Assembly (NCBI RefSeq): GCF_013267835.1
Contig: NZ_CP053939.1
Span: 186,001-250,000 of the forward strand
Source: Neisseria mucosa
GTDB taxonomy: Bacteria > Pseudomonadota > Gammaproteobacteria > Burkholderiales > Neisseriaceae
DNA: 64,000 nt
Direction of reading: 5' to 3'
This document shows, piece after piece, positions 55,215 through 64,000 of the stretch; within the stretch, counting starts at the first letter, position 1; every line of letters begins with the position of its first letter. The position numbers and the translations under genes are program-made. The notes under the pieces were generated by a model, which had not been told where the DNA came from, did not search any database, and saw nothing but the letters and a program-made list of their open reading frames with translations.

Positions 55215-56198
55215 TTACAGCAGATTTAATTGTTGTAATTCTTGTTGCACCTTATCTACATTCCAGTCATGAGATACGGCGAGGGTCATCAGCGCAGTGG
55301 CGGTTTCGAGATTGCATTTGCCGCCGTTGATGATACCTGCCTGACGCAAAGCATCGCCTTGGGCATAGACGGCGGCGGCGCAACCTTGCAGCACTTGGCT
55401 GATGTTGAGCAGCAACTTGCCTTGTTGCGTAAAGGCTTGAACGGCTCGTACAAACGCATCGTTGCTCGGCGCATTGCCGTGGCCGTAGCTTTGCAGAATC
55501 AGGGCTTGGGCGCAAAGGTGGGGCAGGCCGTCTGAAAGTTCTTGCGCGGCATAACCGGGAATCAGCGTGCGGACGGAAACTTTGGCTTCAGGATAGGGAA
55601 GACGCGGTTTGAGGCCGTCTGAATGCTGGGTCGGGGCGGTACGGATATTGTGCCAACCTTTGTTTTCCTCCCATTCGGCGAGCTCGCCAAAATGCAGATT
55701 GTCAAAACCTGCGGCGGTCTCGGTGCTGACCTTGCTGCTGCCGACGGCGGGGAAGAGCTTGCCGTCAAAGGCAATCGCCACTTGTTTGAGCTTGAGCGAG
55801 AAGGCGGAAATAGCGGTGGCCAGGTTGCGCGGCGCATCGCTGTTGGCGGCATCGTAAGGCCATTGCGAGCCGGTCAGGATAACGGGTTTGTCCAAACCTT
55901 GCAGCGAGAGGGCGAAGAGGTTGGCGGTGTATGCCATGGTATCCGTGCCGTGCAACACCAAAATGCCGTCATAGTCAGGCAGCTTGGCGATAATAAGCTC
56001 CAACCAGTCGCGCTGGTTTTGCAGCGTTACCGCGGAAGAATCGATGAGCGGCTGACAAACGTGCCATTCGAAATCAAGGCCGTCTGAAAAGGGGGCAAGG
56101 GCTTTATCGACGAGAGCGGTGTCGGGACGCAGGCCGGCGCTGCTTTGGGTCATGCCGATGGTGCCGCCGGTGTAAAGGACGAAGATTTTTTGTTTCAT
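55215..56198 (-). CDS. ansA: L-asparaginase, cytoplasmic type I
   Basis: Hydrolyses asparagine to aspartate and ammonia. A 327-aa protein with both threonine-containing signatures: YTGGTIGMT (nucleophile T12) and LHGTDTMAYTA (about residues 85-95). No signal peptide, which favours the cytoplasmic type I enzyme. Followed after 13 bases by the TatD gene. Confidence 0.92.
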   Translation of the reverse strand: MKQKIFVLYTGGTIGMTQSSAGLRPDTALVDKALAPFSDGLDFEWHVCQPLIDSSAVTLQNQRDWLELIIAKLPDYDGILVLHGTDTMAYTANLFALSLQGLDKPVILTGSQWPYDAANSDAPRNLATAISAFSLKLKQVAIAFDGKLFPAVGSSKVSTETAAGFDNLHFGELAEWEENKGWHNIRTAPTQHSDGLKPRLPYPEAKVSVRTLIPGYAAQELSDGLPHLCAQALILQSYGHGNAPSNDAFVRAVQAFTQQGKLLLNISQVLQGCAAAVYAQGDALRQAGIINGGKCNLETATALMTLAVSHDWNVDKVQQELQQLNLL

Positions 56199-56219
56199 GG
56201 TGTTTCTGATGAATGATTG

Positions 56220-56258
56220 AGGCCGTCTGAAAGCGGAGAAGTGTTTCAGACGGCCTGG
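56220..56258 (-). terminator. Paired-DUS terminator of the DedA gene
   Basis: AGGCCGTCTGAA (56220-56231) and TTCAGACGGCCT (56245-56256), upstream of the asparaginase gene. Confidence 0.75.
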
Positions 56259-56264
56259 AATGAT

Positions 56265-56927
56265 TTATTGATTGGTTTGTTTTTTGGCTTTTGCCGCGCG
56301 TTTTTCGTGCAGTTTCTCGCGGAAGAAGGTGTGGCGGCGGTGTTTTTTCCACCAAATCCAGCCGACAATGACTGCGCCGATGCCCAGTACGATAAAGATA
56401 CCGGATTGCAGGCTGTGCATTTTTTTCATCAGCCAGTCGGTATTGCGTGCGCCGTATTCGCCCAAATAAATCCAAACCGGAACGGAAATCAGTGCGGCCA
56501 AACCGTCCATCAGGATGAAGCGCAGGTAGGAAACCTTGCGGCTGATGCCTGCGGTCACGAAAACGGCGGTACGCAGGCCGGGCAGGAAACGGGCGACGAA
56601 TAAAACCCAGTTGCCGTATTTGTCGAATTTTTCCTGTACTTGGGCATAGCGTTTGGGCGTCATCACGCGCGCAATCGGTTTGAATTTAAGGATTTTTTGT
56701 CCCCAAATCCGGCCGGCCGCAAACATAAAGCCGTCGCCTACCAATACGCCGAGCATGCCGACGGCAAACATAATATGCGAGTTGGTATAACCCAGGCCGG
56801 AAATCACACCGCCGGTTACCAGCGTCAAATCTTCAGGAATCGGCACGCCGAAGCCGCAAATAACCAAAACGAAAAACACGGCCGCATAGCCGTATTCAAC
56901 GAAAAAAGATTCTAAAATTGCAAACAT
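56265..56927 (-). CDS. DedA/SNARE-associated family membrane protein
   Basis: A 220-aa inner-membrane protein with the DedA signature: VICGFGVPIPEDLTLVTGG early (the acidic pair is conserved), GDGFMFAAGRIWG, then FVARFLPGLRTAVFVTAG with the key arginines. DedA proteins include undecaprenyl-phosphate and phospholipid flippases. The basic C-terminal tail ends in a lysine-rich segment. Likely an essential or stress-related lipid carrier recycler by family; exact lipid unknown. Confidence 0.9.
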   Translation of the reverse strand: MFAILESFFVEYGYAAVFFVLVICGFGVPIPEDLTLVTGGVISGLGYTNSHIMFAVGMLGVLVGDGFMFAAGRIWGQKILKFKPIARVMTPKRYAQVQEKFDKYGNWVLFVARFLPGLRTAVFVTAGISRKVSYLRFILMDGLAALISVPVWIYLGEYGARNTDWLMKKMHSLQSGIFIVLGIGAVIVGWIWWKKHRRHTFFREKLHEKRAAKAKKQTNQ

Positions 56928-57176
56928 GGCCGCCGTCCCACGATAGATATTGATTGATGACTGGATTAAGTTGGAATTCTACCAAAGATAAGGCCGTCTG
57001 AAAGCAATCACAAGCAGATATTGTTCAAATTTGACGGTAGTTTGCAAAAAATATGGAAATTCGGATGCGGAAAGTTGGGATATGGACGGATTTGGCAGGT
57101 ACAATAGCCGCTGGTTTATCTTTCAAACCCGAAATGGAAGTCTGTTTTCAGACGGCCTGTTCAGGAAAATGAAATC

Positions 57177-58655
57177 ATGAAATACAGAGATTTGCGAGAA
57201 TTTATCGCCGGATTGGAAGCCGATGGCAAACTCAAGCGCATTCAGCATCCGGTGTCGCCGCATTTGGAAATGACCGAAATTGCCGACCGCGTGCTACGCG
57301 CCGAAGGGCCCGCGCTGTTGTTTGAACACCCGATTAAGCCCGACGGTACGCGCTACGATTATCCCGTGTTGGCAAACCTGTTCGGCACGCCCGAACGTGT
57401 GGCACTGGGCATGGGTGCGGACAGCGTGTCCAAGTTGCGCGAAATCGGGCAGACGCTGGCGTATCTGAAAGAACCGGAACCGCCCAAAGGCATCAAAGAC
57501 GCGTTTTCCAAACTGCCGTTGCTGAAAGATATTTGGAGCATGGCGCCGAACGTGGTGAAAAACGCGCCGTGTCAGGAAATCGTGTGGGAAGGCGAAGACG
57601 TTGATTTGTATAAACTGCCGATTCAGCATTGCTGGCCGGAAGACGTTGCGCCGCTGGTAACGTGGGGTTTGACCGTCACGCGCGGCCCGTACAAAAAACG
57701 CCAAAATCTCGGCATTTACCGTCAGCAGTTAATCGGCAAAAACAAACTGATTATGCGCTGGCTGTCGCATCGCGGCGGCGCGCTGGATTATCAGGAATTC
57801 CGCAAACTCAATCCCGATACACCGTATCCTGTCGCCGTCGTGCTCGGCTGTGACCCTGCCACCATTTTGGGCGCGGTAACGCCTGTTCCCGATACTTTGA
57901 GCGAATACCAATTTGCCGGACTGTTGCGCGGTTCGCGGACGGAGCTGGTGAAATGTATCGGCAGCGATTTGCAAGTGCCTGCCCGCGCCGAAATCGTATT
58001 GGAAGGCGTGATTCATCCGAACGAAACCGCGCTGGAAGGCCCATACGGCGACCACACGGGCTATTACAACGAGCAGGACCATTTCCCCGTATTCACGGTC
58101 GAACGCATCACCATGCGTGAAAACCCGATTTACCATTCCACCTACACGGGCAAACCGCCCGATGAGCCTGCCGTTTTGGGCGTGGCGTTGAACGAAGTGT
58201 TCGTACCGCTCTTGCAAAAGCAGTTCCCCGAAATCACCGATTTCTACCTGCCGCCTGAAGGCTGCTCCTACCGCATGGCGGTGGTCAGCATGAAAAAACA
58301 GTACGCCGGACACGCCAAGCGCGTGATGATGGGCTGCTGGTCGTTCCTGCGCCAGTTTATGTACACCAAATTCATCATCGTGGTGGATGACGATGTGAAC
58401 GTGCGTGACTGGAAAGAAGTCATCTGGGCAGTCACCACGCGCATGGATCCCGTACGCGACACTGTTTTGATGGAAAACACGCCTATCGACTATCTGGACT
58501 TCGCCAGCCCCGTCAGCGGACTTGGCGGAAAAATGGGTTTGGATGCGACTAACAAGTGGCCGGGTGAAACCAACCGCGAATGGGGTCGTGTGATCAAAAA
58601 AGACCCTGCCGTTACGGCAAAAATCGATGAGATTTGGGAGCGTTTGGGTTTGTAG
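57177..58655 (+). CDS. ubiD: 3-octaprenyl-4-hydroxybenzoate carboxy-lyase
   Basis: Prenylated-FMN-dependent decarboxylase of ubiquinone synthesis. A 492-aa UbiD of normal length, with the prFMN-binding and catalytic region around [18 protein letters not shown] and the active-site glutamate stretch [21 protein letters not shown]. The cofactor-making ubiX is not nearby. A small membrane-protein gene follows its stop codon directly. Confidence 0.97.
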   Translation: MKYRDLREFIAGLEADGKLKRIQHPVSPHLEMTEIADRVLRAEGPALLFEHPIKPDGTRYDYPVLANLFGTPERVALGMGADSVSKLREIGQTLAYLKEPEPPKGIKDAFSKLPLLKDIWSMAPNVVKNAPCQEIVWEGEDVDLYKLPIQHCWPEDVAPLVTWGLTVTRGPYKKRQNLGIYRQQLIGKNKLIMRWLSHRGGALDYQEFRKLNPDTPYPVAVVLGCDPATILGAVTPVPDTLSEYQFAGLLRGSRTELVKCIGSDLQVPARAEIVLEGVIHPNETALEGPYGDHTGYYNEQDHFPVFTVERITMRENPIYHSTYTGKPPDEPAVLGVALNEVFVPLLQKQFPEITDFYLPPEGCSYRMAVVSMKKQYAGHAKRVMMGCWSFLRQFMYTKFIIVVDDDVNVRDWKEVIWAVTTRMDPVRDTVLMENTPIDYLDFASPVSGLGGKMGLDATNKWPGETNREWGRVIKKDPAVTAKIDEIWERLGL

Positions 58656-58844
58656 ATGTCATTTCTATTGGAATTTATACTTCAAATCGTGATGGAAATG
58701 ATTGGGGCAGTGTTTGAAGGTACGGTAGAAATATTGAGGCTCGATTGGAGAAAAAGAAAACTCTCCAAAGAAGGCTTGATAATGTTGACCGTATGGTCTG
58801 CCGTCATTGTTGCACTGATTGTGTATATGGTCATTCCTAAGTAA
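58656..58844 (+). CDS. Small hypothetical membrane protein
   Basis: A 62-aa protein whose ATG directly follows the ubiD stop (TAG-ATG), implying translational coupling. One membrane segment is near the N-terminus (SFLLEFILQIVMEMIGAVF) and one near the C-terminus (LTVWSAVIVALIVYMVI), with a basic loop RLDWRKRKLSK between. No family recognised. Confidence 0.65.
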   Translation: MSFLLEFILQIVMEMIGAVFEGTVEILRLDWRKRKLSKEGLIMLTVWSAVIVALIVYMVIPK

Positions 58845-58874
58845 ACATCTTATTCTGACAATACATCTGTTAAA

Positions 58875-58914
58875 AGGCCGTCTGAAACTTTTTGGGTTTC
58901 AGACGGCCTTTAAT
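58875..58914. terminator. Bidirectional paired-DUS terminator
   Basis: AGGCCGTCTGAA (58875-58886) and TTCAGACGGCCT (58898-58909) between the small membrane protein and AsmA-like genes. Confidence 0.8.
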
Positions 58915-58922
58915 TTGAAAAC

Positions 58923-61016
58923 CTAGCGCGGTTTGAGCCACTTCCATTGTTCTTGTATGGTTTCTTGCAGGGCTTTTTGTTTTTCTGCCGGTGTGTTCAT
59001 GCCATTGGTCAAGCGGCTGTAATCAAGGGTAATGGAAGGGTTTTGTACGGTTCCGCCGATTTTGAGGGGAATCGGTTTGTTTTTGGGTTGCAGTACGTTG
59101 CTGATAAGCAGGTTTTCGGACAGTTTTTGGGTATTCAAATCGGTATAGCCGCTGCTGACAACGTGCAGGCTGTCGGAAAACAGTTCGGTGTTGATATGAT
59201 GGCTGATGCCTTTCTCGATTTCACTATTGAGGATGAAATGATGGAAAGGGGTTTTGAGGTTGCTGTTGTCAATTTTTTCCGAAGAGATACCGTTTTTCAG
59301 AATGCTGTCCATATCAATGCCGTGCCATGCGCCGTTGGTAATATCGAGGAGCAGGCTGCCGTTTAGGGCTTGTATCATTTGGGCGCGGTCGTTGCCGGAA
59401 GTTTGAATGTCGATAACGGCGTCGCCGCTGCCGCTGAAGCTGTGGAAGCCGAACAAGTCTTGTAGCAGCGGTTGAATTTGTATGCCTTTTGCGTTTTGCT
59501 GAAGGTGGTAAGAAGCGGGTTGGGTAGCCGCAATACTCAGTCCGCCTTCTGTTTTGCCGCCATAAAGCCCGGCTTTGAAACGGTGCAGGGCGATATGTTC
59601 TTTATCTGCGGTAAGCAGGGATTCGACGTTTTCAAGTTGCAGACCGGCAGTTTGAATGGTGCCGATTTGGAGGTTGGCCTCAATGTCGGGCAGCCAGGAT
59701 TTGGCCAGCAGGGAAGGAAGACTGAGCGACGGCTGGGTTTTCAGGTCTTCTAAGTAAGGGGTCAGATTAAGTTTTTGTAAGGCGATACCGGCGTCAAGGT
59801 GCGGACGCGGTTGGGCATCGCGTTGGTATTTAAAGGCCAAGGCGAGGGCTTGTCTGTCAAATGCGCCTTTCAGACGGCCTTCCCATGTATTGAGGCTGAA
59901 ATTAGCCTGTCCTTCGAGTGTGCTGATGAAGCGTGGACGGGGAAGGCGGTTGATGGTGTCTTGCAGGGTACTGAGGTGCAGTTTGGGCGCATCGATGCCT
60001 TTGCCTTTTTGCCAAACCAACGGGCTGGAAAAGGTAAAGTTGGTTTGGAGGCGGTCGTTTTTATGGCTGCCTTTGAGTTCAAAATTGGCGGCGGTCAAAA
60101 CGGTTGCGTAGAGGTTGGCTTTGTCCAGTTTGAATGAGCCGTCCCATTGGTTGTTTTCGCTGCCGGCAGTCAATGCGCCGTTGAGTGTATTGAGGTGTAA
60201 ATAGCCGTTTTTGAATTGCAATAGGGGCGAACGTGCGTTGATATGCAAGTTTTGAAAGTCGCTTTCGGCTTGCAGATTGAAGTCGCGGAGTAGGGCGGTT
60301 TGGTTTTGCCAATTAAGGCTGCCTGCGATTTGGGCATCCAGCTTGTTTTTGAGTAATACGGTTTGCAGGTTCAGCTTAAGGGCGGGAACACTCCAACCGG
60401 CATTGTTGGGTACCAGATAGCCTGCACCCTGCCAACTGATGGGGTTGCCGATGTTTTGCAATGTGCCGCTGATGTCGAAGGGACGGCCGTCTGAATCGGC
60501 TTGCTGCAGGGAAAATTGCAGGTTGTTTAAGGCAATATTTTGCTCTTTAGTGTGATAACGGATGCTGCCGTTATTGATGATGATGCGGTTGAGCTGAAAA
60601 CTTTCTTTTGACGATGGGTCTTGTTGCAGGCAGGCGGGCAGATGGTGTTTGGAGTCCAGTGTCAGTGTCGGGTTTAAAAGAATCCATTTCTCAATTATGG
60701 GCGCATCCGACCATAGGCTGCTCCAGCCAAAGCCCATTTTGGATTCGGCGATGTTCAGCGTCGGTGTGTCAGGTTCGGAAGAGGAAAGGCTGAGGTCTTT
60801 TAAAATCAGCGTGGGGCGCGGCAGCCATTTTCTGCCGATAGTGGCGTTGTATTTGATTTGGCAGCCATGGGCGGAAAAGTTTTTTTGTATGAATGCGTCG
60901 ATGTTTTCTGTGTTGAATATGCGGAACATTAAGGCACTCAATACCGCCGCGAGGCATAAAAGCGCGGTAATGCCGAAAACCAGGGTTTTCAACCAAAATT
61001 TTCCTGAGTGCAACAT
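58923..61016 (-). CDS. AsmA-family envelope protein
   Basis: A large protein of 697 aa (from ATG 61016; a TTG at 61031 would add five residues). One N-terminal membrane anchor (about residues 6-30) is followed by a long periplasmic region of repeated beta strands, ending in an AsmA-C domain (GDAVIDIQTSGNDRAQMIQALNGSLLLDITNGAWHGIDMDSIL). AsmA-like proteins are bridge-type lipid carriers that maintain the outer membrane. This one is medium-sized, closer to AsmA or YhjG than to TamB. Confidence 0.85.
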   Translation of the reverse strand: MLHSGKFWLKTLVFGITALLCLAAVLSALMFRIFNTENIDAFIQKNFSAHGCQIKYNATIGRKWLPRPTLILKDLSLSSSEPDTPTLNIAESKMGFGWSSLWSDAPIIEKWILLNPTLTLDSKHHLPACLQQDPSSKESFQLNRIIINNGSIRYHTKEQNIALNNLQFSLQQADSDGRPFDISGTLQNIGNPISWQGAGYLVPNNAGWSVPALKLNLQTVLLKNKLDAQIAGSLNWQNQTALLRDFNLQAESDFQNLHINARSPLLQFKNGYLHLNTLNGALTAGSENNQWDGSFKLDKANLYATVLTAANFELKGSHKNDRLQTNFTFSSPLVWQKGKGIDAPKLHLSTLQDTINRLPRPRFISTLEGQANFSLNTWEGRLKGAFDRQALALAFKYQRDAQPRPHLDAGIALQKLNLTPYLEDLKTQPSLSLPSLLAKSWLPDIEANLQIGTIQTAGLQLENVESLLTADKEHIALHRFKAGLYGGKTEGGLSIAATQPASYHLQQNAKGIQIQPLLQDLFGFHSFSGSGDAVIDIQTSGNDRAQMIQALNGSLLLDITNGAWHGIDMDSILKNGISSEKIDNSNLKTPFHHFILNSEIEKGISHHINTELFSDSLHVVSSGYTDLNTQKLSENLLISNVLQPKNKPIPLKIGGTVQNPSITLDYSRLTNGMNTPAEKQKALQETIQEQWKWLKPR

Positions 61017-61151
61017 GGAATGAACAGACAATTCAGATTCTCGCTTTGATGGGAGCTTTAAGGAGTGATTGGGAGTTTAAGCCTTGCTGCTTAAGCGTGT
61101 GGAAGTATAACACAGAGTAGGCCTGTGTTTCAGACGGCATGGGCATGTGAA

Positions 61152-61177
61152 TAAAAACACCGCCCAAAGGCGGTGTT
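61152..61177 (-). terminator. Intrinsic terminator of rpsO
   Basis: Stem AACACCGCC (61156-61164) / GGCGGTGTT (61169-61177), loop CAAA; on the minus strand it is followed by TTTTAT. Confidence 0.85.
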
Positions 61178-61191
61178 GATTTAAGCATAAA

Positions 61192-61461
61192 TTATTTACG
61201 CAGACCCAGGCGAGTAATCAGTGTACGGTAAGTATCAGGCTGAGTACGGCGCAGGTAAGACAGCAGGCGACGACGTTGGCTAACCATTTTCAACAGGCCG
61301 CGACGGCTGTGGTGGTCTTTAGGGTTGGCTTTGAAGTGAGGAGTCAGGTCGTTGATACGGAAAGTCAACAGAGCGACTTGTACTTCAGAAGAACCGGTAT
61401 CGCCTTCTTTGCGTTGGAAATCTTTAACAATTTGTGCTTTTTGTTCTACGGTCAATGCCAT
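61192..61461 (-). CDS. rpsO: 30S ribosomal protein S15
   Basis: Primary 16S rRNA-binding protein. The start at 61461 ([16 protein letters not shown]) gives 89 aa, the universal S15 length; an upstream in-frame extension covers the leader and is not real. Signature region [32 protein letters not shown] is intact. The leader holds a terminator-like hairpin immediately upstream of the ribosome site. Confidence 0.97.
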   Translation of the reverse strand: MALTVEQKAQIVKDFQRKEGDTGSSEVQVALLTFRINDLTPHFKANPKDHHSRRGLLKMVSQRRRLLSYLRRTQPDTYRTLITRLGLRK

Positions 61462-61475
61462 GATGGATAACTCCG

Positions 61476-61500
61476 AAAATAAAAGAACCTTTTCAGGTTC
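61476..61500 (-). promoter_or_regulatory. Terminator-like hairpin in the rpsO leader
   Basis: On the minus strand GAACCT-GAAA-AGGTTC (61500-61485) followed by TTTTATTTT, ending about 15 bases before the S15 start. Structure of an attenuator or S15 autoregulatory element. Confidence 0.55.
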
Positions 61501-61670
61501 GGACAAGTTTGCCAAGCCAAACGACCTAAGCAAACTCCTAAGTGCCTTTTTATAAAGACGGGCGGATTATGCCACAATTTGTCTTTGTGCGCCACATCTT
61601 TTCAGACGGCCAAAAAAAGCGGCGATACCTTCCAGTACCGCCAAAGCTGCTTTGGTGATAAAACTAAACT

Positions 61671-62426
61671 TTATTTGCTTGCGCAGCGGAAGCCTAAGTT
61701 ATTTAAAACATATTTGGATTGCAGGCTGGTACGGATGCCGTAGCGCAAGAAAGCAGCATAGTTGGATGGGTCGCTTGAGCCTACGGATGCGCCGCTACAG
61801 AACATTTGTGTGTTGGACGAACCGGCTGAGAGTTGGCTGCTGTTGAAGTCTTCAGTCCATTCCCAAATCAGGCCGTGCATATCGTATACGCCCCAGTAGT
61901 TGGGTTTGTTTTTACCGATGTCGTGCAGGCCGTTGCGGCCGCCGTCTGCATACCAATCTAAGATGGTACGGTTGTAGCCGGGTTCGGCAGAGCCGTCTTT
62001 TTGAGTGGCAGAGGCTAAGCCTGCAAATTCCCATTCGTCAATAGTCGGCAGGCGTTTGCCTTTGGAAACGCAGTAGGCATTGGCGGCAAACCATGAAACA
62101 TTGGTTACCGGATGTTTGAGTTCGCTGGCCTTAGGCGCATAACTGTTGCTGCCGTTTTTTACCCAATGTTTCAGGTAAGCCTTTTCAGCTTGTTTAGAGC
62201 TGATTTTGTCTTTTTGCCATTGTGGATGTGTTTTCAAAAATTCGGCAAATTCGGCATTGGTTACAGGATATTTATCAAGTTGGAAGGGCTTGACTTTAAT
62301 AAGGGAAGTCTCTTTTTTGAGATAGAGAGGGCGATAGCTGCCTCCTTCGATTTTTACCATTTCAGCTGCAAATGTATTGCCGCAGATTAAGGCACTGCCT
62401 AAGAGGAGGAGTCGTATGAGTTTCAT
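61671..62426 (-). CDS. nirV: NirV-type formylglycine-generating-enzyme-like protein
   Basis: A 251-aa SUMF1/EgtB-domain protein with a signal peptide (MKLIRLLLLGSALICGNTFAAEM). Domain hallmarks: FQLDKYPVTNAEFAEFL, HPVTNVSWFAANAYC, GKRLPTIDEWEFAG, YDMHGLIWEWTEDF and LGFRCASK. It follows aniA on the same strand after about 180 bases containing one DUS, the classical nirK-nirV arrangement. NirV's role in copper nitrite reductase biogenesis or function is not settled. Confidence 0.85.
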   Translation of the reverse strand: MKLIRLLLLGSALICGNTFAAEMVKIEGGSYRPLYLKKETSLIKVKPFQLDKYPVTNAEFAEFLKTHPQWQKDKISSKQAEKAYLKHWVKNGSNSYAPKASELKHPVTNVSWFAANAYCVSKGKRLPTIDEWEFAGLASATQKDGSAEPGYNRTILDWYADGGRNGLHDIGKNKPNYWGVYDMHGLIWEWTEDFNSSQLSAGSSNTQMFCSGASVGSSDPSNYAAFLRYGIRTSLQSKYVLNNLGFRCASK

Positions 62427-62605
62427 GGTACGCCCTTATTATCGTTTGAAAACAGAAAATTTATTTTTGAGATAGCCTAATCATAACAAGGCCGTCTGAA
62501 AAATCAATCTGTCTGATTGAAATTGAATAGGAAGATTAATTGTGATGGAAGCCACTGCGACTCTAAGAGAAGAGCAGCAGTGGCTTGGCGTATTAAACCG
62601 AGGGA

Positions 62606-63772
62606 TTATTTAGCGGCTTCAGAAGCAGCAGGTGCGGCAGACGCAGCGGCTGGGGCAGAAGCGGCAGCACCGGCAGGTTGGTAAGCGGTGTCGCTCAGTT
62701 TTTTGGTCATGATTTCAGGGTTTTCGTCACCCTCAACTTTCAATTGACCCAAAGCACCTTTGTTGAACGCACGGAAGATAGAGTGGTCAACCAAAGTGTA
62801 GCTGCCTGGAATATCGACTTTGAATTCGATCATGGCGGCGCCACCGGCAGGAATCACAGTGCTTTGTACGTTTTCGTTAATCAGTTTACCACCTTCAACA
62901 TATACTTTGTCGAAGATTTCGCCGATAACGTGGAAAGAAGATACCAAGTTAGGACCACCGTTACCAACGTACATACGAACAGTTTCACCAGCTTTAGCTT
63001 TCAGGGCATTGTCGCCGGCGATAGAGCCCACGTGGCCGTTGAATACAACGTATTCAGGTTGTTCGGCAATGGCTTTATCCATGTCGAAAGGTTGCAGGCC
63101 TTGAGCGCCTTTTTTACCTTTAGTATAGAAGTCACCTTGTACGATGTAGAACTCTTTATCTACTTTAGGCAGACCTTCTTTAGGTTCAACTAAGATCAAA
63201 CCGTACATACCGTTGGCGATGTGCATACCTACAGGAGCAACGGCACAGTGGTAAATATACAAACCGGCTTGCAGAGCTTTAAAGCTGAAAGTAGAAGTGT
63301 GGCCTGGGGCAGTGAAGGAAGCTTCTGCACCACCGCCTTGACCGGTAGCAGCGTGGAAGTCAACGTTGTGAGGAACGGTAGAAGAAGGATTGTTAGAGAA
63401 TTCTACTTCTACGGTATCGCCTTCGCGTACACGGATCATTTGGCCCGGAACGTCGCCGTTGAATGTCCAGTAGTGGTATTCAACACCGTCTTCCATGGTC
63501 ATGGTTTTTTCGACGGTTTCCATTTTAACGCGTACTTTAGCCGGATGATCGCGATCGATTGCAGGTGGAACTTCCGGAGCGTGAGTCATGATGGCATCGA
63601 CTACAGGCAATTCTGAAGAAGGAGTCTCGGCAGCAGCTTGTGAGTCAGAAGCAGCAGGAGCTTCGGCAGAAGCGGTGGTAGCCGGAGTTTCAGCTGGTTT
63701 AGCAGCTTGTTCGCCGCATGCGGCCAGTGCAAATACAGAAGCGATAAGTGCAGCTAAGGTTTGGCGTTTCAT
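62606..63772 (-). CDS. aniA: Copper-containing nitrite reductase, outer-membrane lipoprotein
   Basis: Reduces nitrite to nitric oxide in anaerobic respiration; anchored by a lipidated cysteine (C19, lipobox LAAC). The 388-aa protein has two cupredoxin domains. Copper-site segments are visible: [33 protein letters not shown] (type 1 Cys, His and Met) and [13 protein letters not shown]. The mature N-terminus and the C-terminus (about 365-388, [10 protein letters not shown]...) are Ala/Ser/Pro-rich, like the glycosylated tails of other Neisseria lipoproteins. An FNR-type promoter precedes it. Confidence 0.96.
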   Translation of the reverse strand: MKRQTLAALIASVFALAACGEQAAKPAETPATTASAEAPAASDSQAAAETPSSELPVVDAIMTHAPEVPPAIDRDHPAKVRVKMETVEKTMTMEDGVEYHYWTFNGDVPGQMIRVREGDTVEVEFSNNPSSTVPHNVDFHAATGQGGGAEASFTAPGHTSTFSFKALQAGLYIYHCAVAPVGMHIANGMYGLILVEPKEGLPKVDKEFYIVQGDFYTKGKKGAQGLQPFDMDKAIAEQPEYVVFNGHVGSIAGDNALKAKAGETVRMYVGNGGPNLVSSFHVIGEIFDKVYVEGGKLINENVQSTVIPAGGAAMIEFKVDIPGSYTLVDHSIFRAFNKGALGQLKVEGDENPEIMTKKLSDTAYQPAGAAASAPAAASAAPAASEAAK

Positions 63773-63837
63773 GTTTAAAGTTTCCTTATTGTAAGAAAAG
63801 TTAAGTATCCTGATAGGATGGTTTGAAATTTTGTATG

Positions 63838-63879
63838 ATTATGTAGGCGCTTGTTTGGGTGTATTTTGACATAAATCAA
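63838..63879 (-). promoter_or_regulatory. FNR-dependent class II promoter of aniA
   Basis: FNR box TTGACATAAATCAA (63866-63879; one mismatch from TTGAT-N4-ATCAA) centred 32 bases from a CATAAT -10 element (63838-63843, minus strand). That puts the box at about -41.5 from a start near 63831, the class II position. A perfect ATCCT/AGGAT repeat lies in the leader at 63807-63819. Confidence 0.75.
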
Positions 63880-64000
63880 ATTGTTCAATGAATATGAATC
63901 TTTTAATCCTTAAATACTCCTTTAGTAGTATAAAAAACTAAACCGAAAAGTTTATTTTTGTGTGAAAATGTTAGTGTGGGCTTAACACAAAATATAACAA

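Overview
This window is chromosomal DNA of a commensal-type Neisseria. The Neisseria DNA uptake sequence occurs dozens of times, almost always as AGGCCGTCTGAA (the AG form) and only rarely as the ATGCCGTCTGAA form typical of meningococcus and gonococcus. It is very often paired head-to-head to make a terminator hairpin. The gene content fits: an Entner-Doudoroff cluster, the copper nitrite reductase aniA with nirV, a DMP19-like DNA mimic, and NnrS. I saw no Correia-type repeats. I would guess the N. subflava/flavescens group, but the sequence alone does not fix the species.

Layout. 0-4.2 kb: a small STAS-like gene (cut by the window edge), an EamA exporter, a secreted cupin with a Fur-like box, a CPBP membrane protein, a DUF350 membrane protein and an outer-membrane barrel. 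4.5-11.9 kb: the most unusual core-like region, a same-strand block of SPFH/SHOCT protein, double zinc-ribbon/DUF4178 membrane protein, 48-aa membrane peptide, S-adenosylmethionine decarboxylase (speD), secreted six-cysteine protein, a second DUF4178 protein and a Tat-type FAD oxidoreductase. It resembles the SPFH/DUF4178/DUF350/polyamine gene neighbourhoods linked to PspA-type membrane-stress systems. 11.9-21 kb: glucose catabolism, with edd-eda diverging from zwf-pgl-glk-hexR-pgi and a candidate HexR operator between them. 21-30 kb: nnrS, then an ABC/TonB-dependent uptake operon whose parts are separated or flanked by AT-rich foreign genes (cadD, a DUF262/DUF1524 protein). 30-49.6 kb: housekeeping genes (fumC, argH, acnB, a DEAD-box helicase, clpX, pbpG, an M48 protease, mutY, an alcohol dehydrogenase, trmA, pta). 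49.6-51.7 kb: an AT-rich islet bounded by a 54-bp direct repeat of the prfA 3' end. 51.6-64 kb: prfA, a divergent Nramp homologue, TatD, asparaginase, DedA, ubiD, an AsmA-like protein, rpsO, then nirV and aniA with an FNR-type promoter at the right edge.

Three points stand out. First, the SPFH-DUF4178-SpeD locus contains a natural gene fusion: the second DUF4178 protein carries, as its C-terminal tail, a copy of the separate 48-aa peptide encoded next to the first. Second, two unrelated AT-rich cargo islets (cadD; DUF805-lipoprotein-HTH) both sit at the 3' end of a core gene and are both accompanied by a partial duplicate of that gene's last codons, which suggests a shared integration route with no recognisable integrase. 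Third, several proteins lack hallmark residues or domains of their families: a TonB-dependent receptor with no room for a normal plug, and an Nramp homologue with the metal-binding motifs replaced.
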